From positions 1-9,864 of the forward strand of contig JBBQZL010000100.1 of the NCBI GenBank assembly GCA_038207745.1: a DNA stretch of 9,864 nt, given 5' to 3'. Every line of letters starts with the position of its first letter. Position 1 is the first letter of the stretch. Positions 1 through 7,005 of this stretch are shown here, one piece after another. Source of the stretch: JBBQZL01 sp038207745. GTDB lineage: Bacteria; Actinomycetota; Thermoleophilia; Solirubrobacterales; 70-9. The translations under genes were made by a program, and so were the position numbers. The notes under the pieces are model-generated. The model was not told where the DNA came from. It saw nothing but the letters and a program-made list of their open reading frames with translations, and searched no databases.

Positions 1-1
1 A

Positions 2-268
2 GACACGCCGGCCGCCGTGACCCGGTTCCTGCGCCAGCACCAGATGACCGGGCGGATGGAGTGGCTGACCGGATCCCGCCCACAACTCGAGCGAACCTGG
101 GCACGCTGGGGCGTCGCCGCGAAGGTGCCGAAGGGTGACCCTGAGTTGGTCGAGCACTCTGGTCAGATCTTCGGAATCGACGCCACGGGTCAGATCCGGA
201 CGGTCTACCCCCCGAACTTCGAGCCGGAGCAGATTGTCGCCGATGTCCCGAAGCTGGCTGCGGAGTAG
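2..268 (+). CDS. SCO1/SenC-family copper chaperone, C-terminal fragment (5' end outside window)
   Basis: Eighty-eight residues are open from base 2 with no start needed, so this is the 3' end of a longer gene. The fragment shows the C-terminal half of the SCO fold: a W-L-T-G turn, the VEHSGQIFGID segment carrying the conserved histidine that SCO proteins use as a copper ligand, then a strand and a final helix. The CxxxC copper/redox motif would lie upstream and is not visible. SCO proteins are membrane-anchored, face the cell exterior, and deliver copper to the CuA site of cytochrome c oxidase or keep its cysteines reduced. The stop lies 5-8 nt before the thioredoxin-like gene, which implies one operon. 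A GTG at 17 is in frame but is an internal valine, not a start. Confidence 0.85.
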   Translation, partial: DTPAAVTRFLRQHQMTGRMEWLTGSRPQLERTWARWGVAAKVPKGDPELVEHSGQIFGIDATGQIRTVYPPNFEPEQIVADVPKLAAE

Positions 269-273
269 CGGAG

Positions 274-813
274 TTGGTGAACCGGCGCCGCGTCGTCACC
301 TCGCTTGCCGCGATCGCTGCGGTTCTGGCCCTCGGGACGGCAGAGTTGCTGACCAGCCGCGGCGACAGCTCGTCGCCGCGGGCGGCACCCGGGTTGCCGG
401 CCGAGGTCCTATCCGGTCCGGCTGTGGACATGAACTCGCTACGAGGCAGGCCGGCGATCGTGAACTTCTGGGCAAGCTGGTGTGCCCCCTGCAGGCAGGA
501 GGCCCCCGAGCTCGAGCGCCTTGCCACGAGGTTCCGCGGTCGAGTCGCCGTCGTCGGCGTCGATTGGGGCGATTCGGCAGACGGCGCCCGTGCCTTCATC
601 GACCGCTACGACCTCAGCTACCCGATGCTCAGAGACGGCGCGAACGAAATCGGAACGAAGTGGGGACTTGCCGGCCTCCCGACCACGTTTGTACTGAACT
701 CCCGGGGACAGATTGCCGCGACGCTCAGCGGCCCGCAGACGGTGGCGACGCTGAGGCGGGCCATCCAGGCCGTCGAGACATCGGCAGATCACCCCGCCGT
801 AGGGTCAACTTGA
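274..813 (+). CDS. Membrane-anchored TlpA/ResA-type thiol-disulfide oxidoreductase
   Basis: A 179-residue protein with an N-terminal hydrophobic anchor (residues about 7-25, after a basic VNRRR start), a Ser/Pro-rich linker, then a thioredoxin-like domain. It has the WCAPC active site (Cys70, Cys73), the cis-proline loop GLPTTF (Pro136) and the VNFWASWC strand typical of TlpA/ResA/DsbE rather than cytoplasmic thioredoxin. Family members reduce disulfides outside the membrane, either of apocytochrome c or of the CuA centre and its chaperone. The upstream SCO gene favours a role in cytochrome oxidase maturation (inference). The start is TTG at 274 or GTG at 277; GGAG at 262-265 is 8 nt before the TTG, which slightly favours it. 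The stop TGA overlaps the next start. Confidence 0.88.
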   Translation: MVNRRRVVTSLAAIAAVLALGTAELLTSRGDSSSPRAAPGLPAEVLSGPAVDMNSLRGRPAIVNFWASWCAPCRQEAPELERLATRFRGRVAVVGVDWGDSADGARAFIDRYDLSYPMLRDGANEIGTKWGLAGLPTTFVLNSRGQIAATLSGPQTVATLRRAIQAVETSADHPAVGST

Positions 814-1529
814 CCGGGCACAGTCGCAGAGCCATCTCCGCGATCGCCGCCGTTCTTGTGGTGGCGCTGATCCCGGTCGACCAGGGTCTGGCCCACCGTG
901 GCTCACATTCCTTCGATTCCGTGCTCCGCGGGATATCCCCCGCAGTGCTCGGCACCGGGATCGAGGCCCGGATGCTCGACTTCGATTCCCGGATCCGGCT
1001 CCGAAACCGGAGTGGCAAGCTGGTCATGGTCGAGGGATACAGGGGCGAACCGTATGCGCGACTCGATCCTGACGGCAGAGTGTTCCTGAACGCCCGGTCT
1101 CCGGCCTTCTACCTCAACAACGATCGCTACGCCCGCACACCGGTGGACCCTTCGGTCGATGTCTCGGCATCGCCGAAGTGGATCTGGATCGCCAACTCCG
1201 GCGAGTTGACATGGTACGACCGGCGCTCGCACTACATGAACACCGGGACCCCACCGCAGCTGAAGAACCCCGCCAAACGGACGAAGATTCGCAATTACCG
1301 GATCCCGCTGACGGTTGGGGGTCGTCCCGCCACGCTCGATGGAACGCTCTACTGGGTCGGCCGCAAGCCATTCCCGGTCGGGCTGTTCGTCGGTCTCCTC
1401 CTCGCAACGTTCATCTGTGCGTTGATCGGGGTCGCAGTCCTGGTCCGACTCCGACGCGCCGGCAATGCGCCTGACCAGGACGACGACGATGGATCGCCTG
1501 CCGTTTCCCCAGGGTCCCCGGCAGGATGA
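810..1529 (+). CDS. Secreted, membrane-anchored protein of unknown function in an SCO/TlpA operon
   Basis: A 239-residue protein starting at TTG 810, which overlaps the tlpA stop (TTGA), with AGGG at 801-804 as ribosome binding site. This layout suggests translational coupling. It has a signal sequence (hydrophobic residues about 9-22; possible cleavage after GLA at 28, giving a mature chain that starts HRGSH), an extracellular beta-rich domain of about 150 residues, one C-terminal transmembrane helix (about 188-213), a basic stop-transfer sequence and a short acidic cytoplasmic tail (DQDDDD). Segments such as GYRGEPYARLDPDG, RSPAFYLNN and TLYWVG resemble a conserved actinobacterial hypothetical family that I know only by pattern, without an assigned function. 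Context implies a role near copper handling or oxidase assembly (inference). The frame stays open far upstream (from 135), but that part overlaps tlpA in a different frame and is not protein-like. Confidence 0.78.
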   Translation: MTGHSRRAISAIAAVLVVALIPVDQGLAHRGSHSFDSVLRGISPAVLGTGIEARMLDFDSRIRLRNRSGKLVMVEGYRGEPYARLDPDGRVFLNARSPAFYLNNDRYARTPVDPSVDVSASPKWIWIANSGELTWYDRRSHYMNTGTPPQLKNPAKRTKIRNYRIPLTVGGRPATLDGTLYWVGRKPFPVGLFVGLLLATFICALIGVAVLVRLRRAGNAPDQDDDDGSPAVSPGSPAG

Positions 1530-1542
1530 GACGAAGGCGATT

Positions 1543-1560
1543 GCCGGGACAGTTCCCGGC
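1543..1560 (+). terminator. GC-rich hairpin after the SCO/TlpA operon (possible terminator)
   Basis: A perfect 7-bp stem (GCCGGGA / TCCCGGC) with a CAGT loop lies 13 nt after the stop of the third operon gene and 40 nt before the next start. There is no T-tract after it, so it is not a canonical intrinsic terminator. In GC-rich actinobacteria such hairpins are often proposed to end transcripts, but transcript 3' ends would be needed to confirm this. Confidence 0.35.
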
Positions 1561-1585
1561 TTCAACCCCAGACTTGATCGCGGAG

Positions 1586-1591
1586 TAGTGT
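1586..1591 (+). promoter_or_regulatory. Candidate -10 (TAGTGT) for a leaderless cyclase mRNA
   Basis: The TANNNT-type hexamer TAGTGT ends 9 nt before the ATG at 1601, and no Shine-Dalgarno sequence lies between them. This is the arrangement expected when transcription starts at or next to the initiation codon. The only -35 candidate, TTCAAC at 1561-1566, is poor (19-bp spacer), so the call rests mainly on the -10 and its position. Confidence 0.3.
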
Positions 1592-1600
1592 GGCGGTCGG

Positions 1601-3034
1601 ATGGCCTCGTCCACTGGACAACAAGGGTCCGGCAGGCCCGCAGGGGGTGCGGGACGGTCAGCCTCATCTTCCCGCACCGCACTGCGGCCCGAGACGCGCT
1701 ACGCGAAGAGCGGCGATACGCACATCGCCTATCAGGTGCTGGGAGATGGACCGATCGATCTCGTCTACGTGCCGAGCTGGATCTCGCAGGTCGAGCAGCT
1801 CTGGGAAGAACCCTCGCTGGTCAGATTCATGGAGCGGCTGCTGACATTCTCCCGCCTGATCCTCTTCGACCGGCGCGGAACCGGCCTCTCCGACCCGGTC
1901 GTGGGCGCCGCCACGCTCGAAGAGCGAATGGACGATGTCCGCGCTGTTCTCGATGCAGTCGGCTCCGAGCGGGCGGCGCTGTTCGGCTTCTCCGAAGGCG
2001 GGCCGATGAGCGCCCTCTTCGCCGCCACATACCCGGCGAGAACTTCGGCGCTGATCCTCTACGGAACCACCCCCCGGGAGATGTGGGCACCCGACTTCCC
2101 CCTCGGGCGGGGCACAGCGGAGCGGGAAAGCTTCTACACGATGATGCTCCGCGACTGGGGCAGCGGCGCAGGTATCGAGGTGCTGGCGCCAAGTGCGGTC
2201 GATGACGAAGCTTTCCGCCGCTGGCTCGGCCGCCTGGAGCGTCTGGCCGCGAGCCCGGGGTCCGCGCGCCGGATCATCAGCGCGATCGAGGAAACGGATG
2301 TCCGGCAGATCCTTCCGACGATCAGCGTCCCGACGCTCGTCCTGCACCGGAGCGGCGATCTCATGGTGCCGGTGGAGATCGGCCGCTACGTCGCCTCGCT
2401 GATCCCGCACGCAAAGTACGTTGAGCTTCCCGGCGATGACCACCTGCCGGTGCCAGGCGACAGTGATCAGATTCTCGATGAGATCGAGGAGTTCCTGACC
2501 GGGATGCGCCAGGACCATGAGCCGGACAGGATCCTGGCCACGATCCTGTTCACCGACATCGTCGGCTCGACCGAACGGGCGGGCGAGCTTGGCGATCGGC
2601 GCTGGCGGGATCTGCTCGAGAGCCACTACGAGGTGGTGCGCAAGGAACTGAGCCGCTTCCGCGGCACGGAGGTGAAGACGATCGGAGACGGCTTCCTGGC
2701 GACCTTCGATGGCCCCGCCCGCGCGATCCGCTGTGCCGACGCGATCCTCCAGGCCACGCGGCCGCTCGGCATCGAACTCCGGGCCGGCCTCCACACAGGT
2801 GAGTGCGAGATGATGGAGGGCGACATCGGCGGACTTGCGGTCCACATAGCCGCCCGGGTGTCTGGCCTTGCAGGTCCGGGCGAAGTGCTCGTCTCGCGAA
2901 CCGTCGCGGATCTCGTTGCCGGTTCGGACCTGAAGTTCACTGACCGCGGGACTCATACTCTCAAGGGCATCCGCGGGAAGTGGCAGCTTTTCGCAGTGGT
3001 CAGCGACAGGGTTCACTCCCGCGACCAGGGCTGA
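1601..3034 (+). CDS. Alpha/beta hydrolase - class III adenylate/guanylate cyclase fusion
   Basis: A 477-residue two-domain soluble protein. Residues about 31-300 form an alpha/beta hydrolase: FDRRGTGLSDP loop, nucleophile elbow GFSEGG (Ser131), and a likely acid and histidine at Asp253 (HRSGDLMVP) and His281 (GDDHLPVP). Residues about 310-470 form a class III cyclase domain with metal-binding Asp319 (FTDIVGST) and Asp363 (KTIGDG), purine-specifying Lys359 and Asp408, and transition-state Arg419 (AVHIAARV). The position normally held by the catalytic Asn is His415. Lys/Asp suggests ATP as substrate, hence cAMP. Mycobacterium tuberculosis Rv1900c (LipJ) has the same architecture and similar length (established). 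The hydrolase part may act as a sensor, or cleave an ester whose turnover controls cyclase activity (inference). The first 30 residues are low-complexity Ser/Gly and may be overcalled, although the -10 spacing supports ATG 1601. The MMPL gene follows after 4 nt. Confidence 0.9.
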   Translation: MASSTGQQGSGRPAGGAGRSASSSRTALRPETRYAKSGDTHIAYQVLGDGPIDLVYVPSWISQVEQLWEEPSLVRFMERLLTFSRLILFDRRGTGLSDPVVGAATLEERMDDVRAVLDAVGSERAALFGFSEGGPMSALFAATYPARTSALILYGTTPREMWAPDFPLGRGTAERESFYTMMLRDWGSGAGIEVLAPSAVDDEAFRRWLGRLERLAASPGSARRIISAIEETDVRQILPTISVPTLVLHRSGDLMVPVEIGRYVASLIPHAKYVELPGDDHLPVPGDSDQILDEIEEFLTGMRQDHEPDRILATILFTDIVGSTERAGELGDRRWRDLLESHYEVVRKELSRFRGTEVKTIGDGFLATFDGPARAIRCADAILQATRPLGIELRAGLHTGECEMMEGDIGGLAVHIAARVSGLAGPGEVLVSRTVADLVAGSDLKFTDRGTHTLKGIRGKWQLFAVVSDRVHSRDQG

Positions 3035-3038
3035 GGCC

Positions 3039-5279
3039 ATGCAGGTACGGATGATGCAACTCGACCGCTTTCTCCACCGCCACCGCAAGGCGGTCTTCGT
3101 CCTGTGGGCAGCGCTGATCATCGCTGCGATCCCGTTCGCCGCCCGCCAATCAGAGCATCTGAGTCCCGGTGGCTTCACCGTGCGCGGGTCGGAGTCGGAG
3201 AAGGTTGCCGGTGCGCTCGCCGGTGATTTCCCGAGCCTTCCTCGTTCGGAGTTGGGAGTGCTGGTGGTCCCCGCTCCGGAGGCCGGCCGGGCCGACCTGG
3301 CGGCGGAGCTCGACCGCGTTGAGAAACTGGCGAACCGCACGCCCCACGTCGCAGCCGGGCCTCAGACCGTGGGCCGCGCAGCCGTCTCGGGCAGCCGTCT
3401 CAGACCGGTACTTGTACCGCTTGCGCTCGACATCGACGAAGACGCGGCTGTCGAGGTCGCTTCCGATCTTGGCGGTCGCCTCACCCCGCCGGGCCAGACG
3501 CGCGGCGCGGTCGCCATCTACCTGGTTGGCGAGGGAGCAGTCGCGGATGCGCTGCGCGGAGTCGCCAAGGAGGATCTGTCCAAGGCGGAGGAGCGGGGCT
3601 TCCCGATCGTGCTCCTGATTCTCGTCATCGCCTTCGGTTCAATCGGGGCCGCGACGCTGCCTCTGGCAATCGGGCTCTTCTCGCTGCTGCTCACAGGGGC
3701 GGCGATCTTCTTCCTTTCTCAGACAATCGGGATGTCCGTCTACGTGACCAACATGGCATCGATGATCGGCATCGGCGTGGCTGTCGACTACTCGCTGTTC
3801 GTCCTGGCCCGTTACCGCGAGGAGATCGCGGTCGGCCGAGAGCCCGCCCTGGCGCGCAGCTACGCGCTCGCCACCTCCGGACTCGCCGTCATCTTCTCCG
3901 GCCTCACCGTGATCGCGGCGCTCGCCGGTCTCTGGTTGATCGACAACCAGGCGATCCGCAGCATGGCGATCGGCGGGATTCTCGTCGTCGCGCTGTCGGT
4001 GATCGCAGCCGTGACGCTGCTGCCGGTGCTGATCGAGATGCTCGGTCACAGGGCATACGTCCGGATGCGCCTGCACACGGTGACCGGGGTGGTCTTGCGG
4101 GCGTTGCAGTGGCGGCGCCGCCGCCCCGGCTCCACCCGGCCGGAACGCTCGGGTGGCTTCTGGGTCCGCTGGAGCATGTGGGTGATGCGCAGGCCGCTTG
4201 TGACCGTGCTTGTCAGCGGCTGCCTGCTCCTGGCGCTTGCCCTGCCCGCTCTGAGCCTCAGCATGGGCCAGCGCGGGCTGGATCAGATCCCTCCGGACAG
4301 CCCGGCGAGGGTCGGCACCCAACGCGCCGGCGAGGTAACGGGGCCGGGCGCCCTGGCGCCGATGCGCGTGCTTGTCGACCTGGAATCCGGACTCACATCG
4401 ACGCCGGCAAACCAGGCGCTCCTGACAAGGCTGCGGGCGCGAGTCGAATCTGATCCCCTGGTCCAGAGCGCCCTGCCACCGCTCCCCTCGGGTAACAGAC
4501 GCAGCGCCCTGATTTCAGCCACGCTGCGAGCGGAGGGCGAGTCGGACCTGGCGGAGGCGGCGCTCGCCCGTCTGCGCGCCGCGCTCCCCGTCGTCGCAGG
4601 CAATCGCGCCACCATGCGGGTCGGAGGTGTCACCGCATCGATGACCGATACGCAGGATCTGATCGCCGGCTCGATGTGGAAGATCATCGTCTGGATCCTG
4701 GCCCTGGCCCTGGTCGTCTTGATCGTGGTCCTGCGTTCGATCGCGCTCGCCATCAAGGCGGTCGTGATGAACCTTCTCTCGGTCGGCGCCGCCTACGGGA
4801 TCCTGGTCATGGTCTTTCAGTGGGGCTGGCTCGAGTGGCTCGGCTTTGACTCATTCGGCCAGATCGGGGTTCTCACACCGCCGCTGGTCCTGGCGGTGGT
4901 CTTTGGACTCTCGATGGACTACGAGATCTTCCTGCTGACCCGGATCCGGGAACGCTTCGAGGCCACCGGGGACACTCGCCAGGCAGTGGCTCAGGGGCTT
5001 GCGTCAAGCGCGCGGACGATCACGAGCGCGGCGCTGATCATGGTCTCCGTGTTCAGCGTCTTCGTCTTCACCGGCGTGCCCACGATCCGGGAACTCGGGC
5101 TTGGTTGCGCTGTGGCGATTGCGATCGACGCAACCGTGGTTCGGCTGACACTTGTGCCGGCCACCATGGTCCTGCTCGGGAAGTGGAACTGGTGGCTGCC
5201 CAAGCGCCTCGAGCGCATTCTCCCCGACTCCTTTGAAGACGTGCCGGAGCCACCCATACCCGGCTCCACGCCTGCCTAG
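3039..5279 (+). CDS. MMPL-family (RND superfamily) transporter
   Basis: A 746-residue polytopic membrane protein with the duplicated RND layout. TM1 is at about 17-35, followed by an extracytoplasmic domain (about 36-185), TM2-TM6 (about 187-332), a basic cytoplasmic linker (340-380), TM7 (about 385-406), a second extracytoplasmic domain (about 407-545) and TM8-TM12 (about 548-714). Each half has the family's charged pair in a membrane helix: Asp250-Tyr251 in GVAVDYSLF and Asp627-Tyr628 in GLSMDYEIF. In MmpL3 the equivalent Asp-Tyr pairs form the proton relay, so proton-driven export of a lipid or hydrophobic compound is likely; the substrate is unknown. The gene starts 4 nt after the cyclase stop and is probably cotranscribed. 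ATG at 3051 or 3054 may be the real start, because GAGG at 3033-3036 is too close to ATG 3039, while AGG at 3043-3045 suits 3051. The size is smaller than mycobacterial MmpL proteins and usual for other actinobacterial MMPLs. Confidence 0.93.
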   Translation: MQVRMMQLDRFLHRHRKAVFVLWAALIIAAIPFAARQSEHLSPGGFTVRGSESEKVAGALAGDFPSLPRSELGVLVVPAPEAGRADLAAELDRVEKLANRTPHVAAGPQTVGRAAVSGSRLRPVLVPLALDIDEDAAVEVASDLGGRLTPPGQTRGAVAIYLVGEGAVADALRGVAKEDLSKAEERGFPIVLLILVIAFGSIGAATLPLAIGLFSLLLTGAAIFFLSQTIGMSVYVTNMASMIGIGVAVDYSLFVLARYREEIAVGREPALARSYALATSGLAVIFSGLTVIAALAGLWLIDNQAIRSMAIGGILVVALSVIAAVTLLPVLIEMLGHRAYVRMRLHTVTGVVLRALQWRRRRPGSTRPERSGGFWVRWSMWVMRRPLVTVLVSGCLLLALALPALSLSMGQRGLDQIPPDSPARVGTQRAGEVTGPGALAPMRVLVDLESGLTSTPANQALLTRLRARVESDPLVQSALPPLPSGNRRSALISATLRAEGESDLAEAALARLRAALPVVAGNRATMRVGGVTASMTDTQDLIAGSMWKIIVWILALALVVLIVVLRSIALAIKAVVMNLLSVGAAYGILVMVFQWGWLEWLGFDSFGQIGVLTPPLVLAVVFGLSMDYEIFLLTRIRERFEATGDTRQAVAQGLASSARTITSAALIMVSVFSVFVFTGVPTIRELGLGCAVAIAIDATVVRLTLVPATMVLLGKWNWWLPKRLERILPDSFEDVPEPPIPGSTPA

Positions 5280-5292
5280 AAGGACCGAGGGC

Positions 5293-5739
5293 TCAGGTCG
5301 TACGGACGATCAGGATCGAACACTGGGCGTGATGCGACACCTTGTTGGGCACGCTGCCGAGCAGGAACCGCTTCGAACCCCTCATGCCCTTGCTCCCGAC
5401 CACGATCAGGTCCGCGTCCCGCTCCTCCGCGAGGTCGAGGAGCGCGTCGGCTGGATCTCCCTGACGGGCCACGGTCTCGACCTCGACACCCGCGCCGGTG
5501 GCCAGGGTCGCCGCGTCAGAGAGGGCCGTATTGGCTTCGTCACGCCCGCCAGAGATGTGTGCGAGGTCGGAGGGGATGTCCCGGCGCTCACGCGGCAGCC
5601 GGGAATCGGGCGCCGGCTCGTGGGCGCTGACCACGATCAGGATCGCCTGATGCTGCCTGGCGACGTCGATCGCCTGCCTGACAGCGTCCGTGGCTGTGCT
5701 GGATCCATCGGTCCCAACGATGATCCGTGTGAACGGCAT
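5293..5739 (-). CDS. Universal stress protein (UspA family), ATP-binding type
   Basis: A 148-residue single Usp domain. The N-terminal strand IIVGTDGS contains the conserved Asp11. The C-terminal nucleotide loop matches the ATP-binding pattern G-x2-G-x9-G-[ST] exactly: Gly115, Gly118, Gly128 and Ser129, followed by the dimer strand CSILIV. The length is normal for the family, so this is probably an intact ATP-binding Usp, a cytoplasmic dimer linked to stress survival. It is convergent with the MMPL gene (13 nt between stops) and divergent from ctaA. No Shine-Dalgarno sequence precedes the ATG; a GATAAC hexamer ends 8 nt upstream of it, so the mRNA may be leaderless. The specific stress or partner cannot be told from the sequence. 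Confidence 0.93.
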   Translation of the reverse strand: MPFTRIIVGTDGSSTATDAVRQAIDVARQHQAILIVVSAHEPAPDSRLPRERRDIPSDLAHISGGRDEANTALSDAATLATGAGVEVETVARQGDPADALLDLAEERDADLIVVGSKGMRGSKRFLLGSVPNKVSHHAQCSILIVRTT

Positions 5740-5747
5740 GCCGCATT

Positions 5748-5756
5748 GTTATCACA
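5748..5756 (-). promoter_or_regulatory. Candidate extended -10 (TGTGATAAC) for the universal stress gene
   Basis: On the minus strand, TG-T-GATAAC ends 8 nt before the Usp ATG, with no ribosome binding site between. The TG extension can compensate for a missing -35, and I see no good -35 at 16-18 nt. The interval 5740-5855 between this gene and ctaA otherwise holds only short overlapping GAAG/CTTC inverted repeats (5784-5800). Confidence 0.3.
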
Positions 5757-5843
5757 GGCGATTCGATCGTCCGGAGGCGGTCAGAAGCACTTCCTGAAGT
5801 CGCCCCGGACACCCGAGGAAATGCCTCTGATAGCCCGACACGT

Positions 5844-5849
5844 TAGGGT
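5844..5849 (+). promoter_or_regulatory. Candidate -10 (TAGGGT) upstream of ctaA
   Basis: TAGGGT matches the TANNNT pattern seen before other genes in this window and lies at the beginning of the open frame that leads into ctaA. The same bases include AGGG (5845-5848), 7 nt before an in-frame ATT at 5856, so the site could instead be a ribosome binding site. No convincing -35 is visible. Confidence 0.2.
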
Positions 5850-5957
5850 TGCCGAATTCCTCCGTCGCCCGCCTCTTCACCTCGTTCTCAGAACTCCTCT
5901 GACCCGGCCACCAACCGGGACCTGCGCCGATTCCAAAACCTGGTCACCGCCACCGCG

Positions 5958-6917
5958 GTGGCCGCGTTCCTATTGGTGATCGTCGGCGGCGTGGTCCGTG
6001 TCGTCGATGCCGGCCAGGGCTGCGGACCCGCCGGCGGCGGCCTTCGCGGCTGGCCGCTCTGCGACGGCAGGCTTATCCCCAACGTGGATACGCACACGCT
6101 TGTCGAATACACACACCGCTTCCTTGCCACGGTGGTGGTGATCCTGCTCGCGGCGATCCTCTGGCAGGCGCTCCGCCGGTTCCGCGACAGGCCCGCGTTC
6201 GCGCGGTGGGCGATTGCGGGCCTGCTGCTCGTCCTTGCGCAGGCTGTCCTCGGAGGGCTGACGGTCGAATATGGCCTCAGCGCAGGCTTTGTCGCCGCGC
6301 ACCTCGGCACGGCAATGCTCCTGCTCGGCATCCTGATCGCTCTCCTCGCAACCACAGGACCACTCCGGGAGACTCTCGCGGCAGAGCGGCGGCTTCGGCC
6401 CGTCGCGATCGTCGCCTCGGTGCTCCTGTTGGCCACGATAGTGGCCGGAGGCGTGGTCGCGGGAACTGAGAAGCACGGGGTCCCAGGCGGGGAGCGCATC
6501 TGGGGCGCCCACTTCGGCTGCGGCCATCAGTTCCCGGGCTGCAACGGATCGTTCCTGCCCTTCGGCAGCGCAGACATGACCGACATCCAGCTCACGCACC
6601 GCAGCCTGATGTTCCTGGCCGTTGTGGCAATCGTGACCCTGGCGCTGCTTCTCCACCGCCGTCGCCTGACCGGGCGTCTCCCGTTCGCCATCGGGGCCGT
6701 GCTGACCGCACAGGTTCTGCTCGGAGCGATAAATGTCTGGGCTGACGAAAGCGGCCTCCTGATCCTGGCTCATCTGACCACCGGAGCGCTCCTCTGGGTG
6801 CTGGTCGCCAGCGCGATGGTGTCGCTTGCGAACCTGGGGACAACGACCACCGGGGATCCACCGGGCCCCGAACAGCGCGGTGCGGCCCCAGGCAGCGCAG
6901 GCGCTCTCGCCGGCTGA
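5958..6917 (+). CDS. ctaA: Heme A synthase (CtaA/COX15 family)
   Basis: An integral membrane enzyme that oxidises the C8 methyl of heme O to give heme A for cytochrome oxidase. Numbering is from GTG 5958 (319 aa). The fold is a duplicated four-helix bundle with eight membrane segments. All four family histidines are present: His53 in VEYTHRFL (with essential-type Glu50), His115 in AAHLGTAM, His214 in LTHRSLMF and His272 in LAHLTTGA. Cysteine pairs occur in both outer loops (Cys22/Cys35 and Cys188/Cys195), as in the Bacillus-type enzyme. GTG 5958 lies inside TM1, with RRFQNLVTATA encoded in frame just before it, so the protein almost certainly begins upstream. No ATG, GTG or TTG is in frame before the TAG at 5844; CTG 5922 and ATT 5856 are the choices. 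The C-terminal 25 residues are Gly/Pro/Ala-rich and probably disordered. The SCO/TlpA genes about 5 kb upstream belong to the same assembly process. Confidence 0.9.
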   Translation: MAAFLLVIVGGVVRVVDAGQGCGPAGGGLRGWPLCDGRLIPNVDTHTLVEYTHRFLATVVVILLAAILWQALRRFRDRPAFARWAIAGLLLVLAQAVLGGLTVEYGLSAGFVAAHLGTAMLLLGILIALLATTGPLRETLAAERRLRPVAIVASVLLLATIVAGGVVAGTEKHGVPGGERIWGAHFGCGHQFPGCNGSFLPFGSADMTDIQLTHRSLMFLAVVAIVTLALLLHRRRLTGRLPFAIGAVLTAQVLLGAINVWADESGLLILAHLTTGALLWVLVASAMVSLANLGTTTTGDPPGPEQRGAAPGSAGALAG

Positions 6918-6976
6918 TCTCGAAACCGGATCCCGCGCGCTCCCGGATCCGTCCTGCGAAGCGGATCGCCGTCCCC

Positions 6977-6982
6977 TAACAT
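6977..6982 (+). promoter_or_regulatory. Candidate -10 (TAACAT) for the catalase gene
   Basis: TAACAT lies about 58 nt before the catalase ATG. A weak CTGCGA at 6954-6959 sits 17 nt upstream as a possible -35 (three of six matches to TTGACA). If it is real, the leader is about 50 nt and contains the dyad at 7006-7020 and a strong ribosome binding site. Confidence 0.3.
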
Positions 6983-7005
6983 CAGGCAGAGCCGTCTGTG
7001 ATCGT

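Noticed and set aside
135..809. Upstream extension of the frame encoding the unknown SCO-operon protein
   Set aside because: It overlaps SCO and tlpA in another frame and translates to Arg/Ser/Pro-rich sequence. The TTG at 810, with AGGG upstream and a signal peptide downstream, is a better start.
1664..3340. Open frame of about 558 codons on the minus strand, antisense to the hydrolase-cyclase gene
   Set aside because: It mirrors the cyclase and the MMPL start, its translation is rich in Arg/Ala/His without any domain, and the plus strand carries clear catalytic motifs. Long antisense frames are expected at this GC content.
4108..4132. Short GCGGCGCCGCCGCC-like GC run inside the MMPL gene
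   Set aside because: It encodes the basic cytoplasmic linker between the two transporter halves; the frame is intact and the repeat is too short and imperfect to be a functional element.
5784..5800. Overlapping GAAG/CTTC inverted repeats between uspA and ctaA
   Set aside because: The arms are only 4-5 bp, they lie 45-60 bp from the Usp start, and arms this short are common by chance. Not called as an operator.
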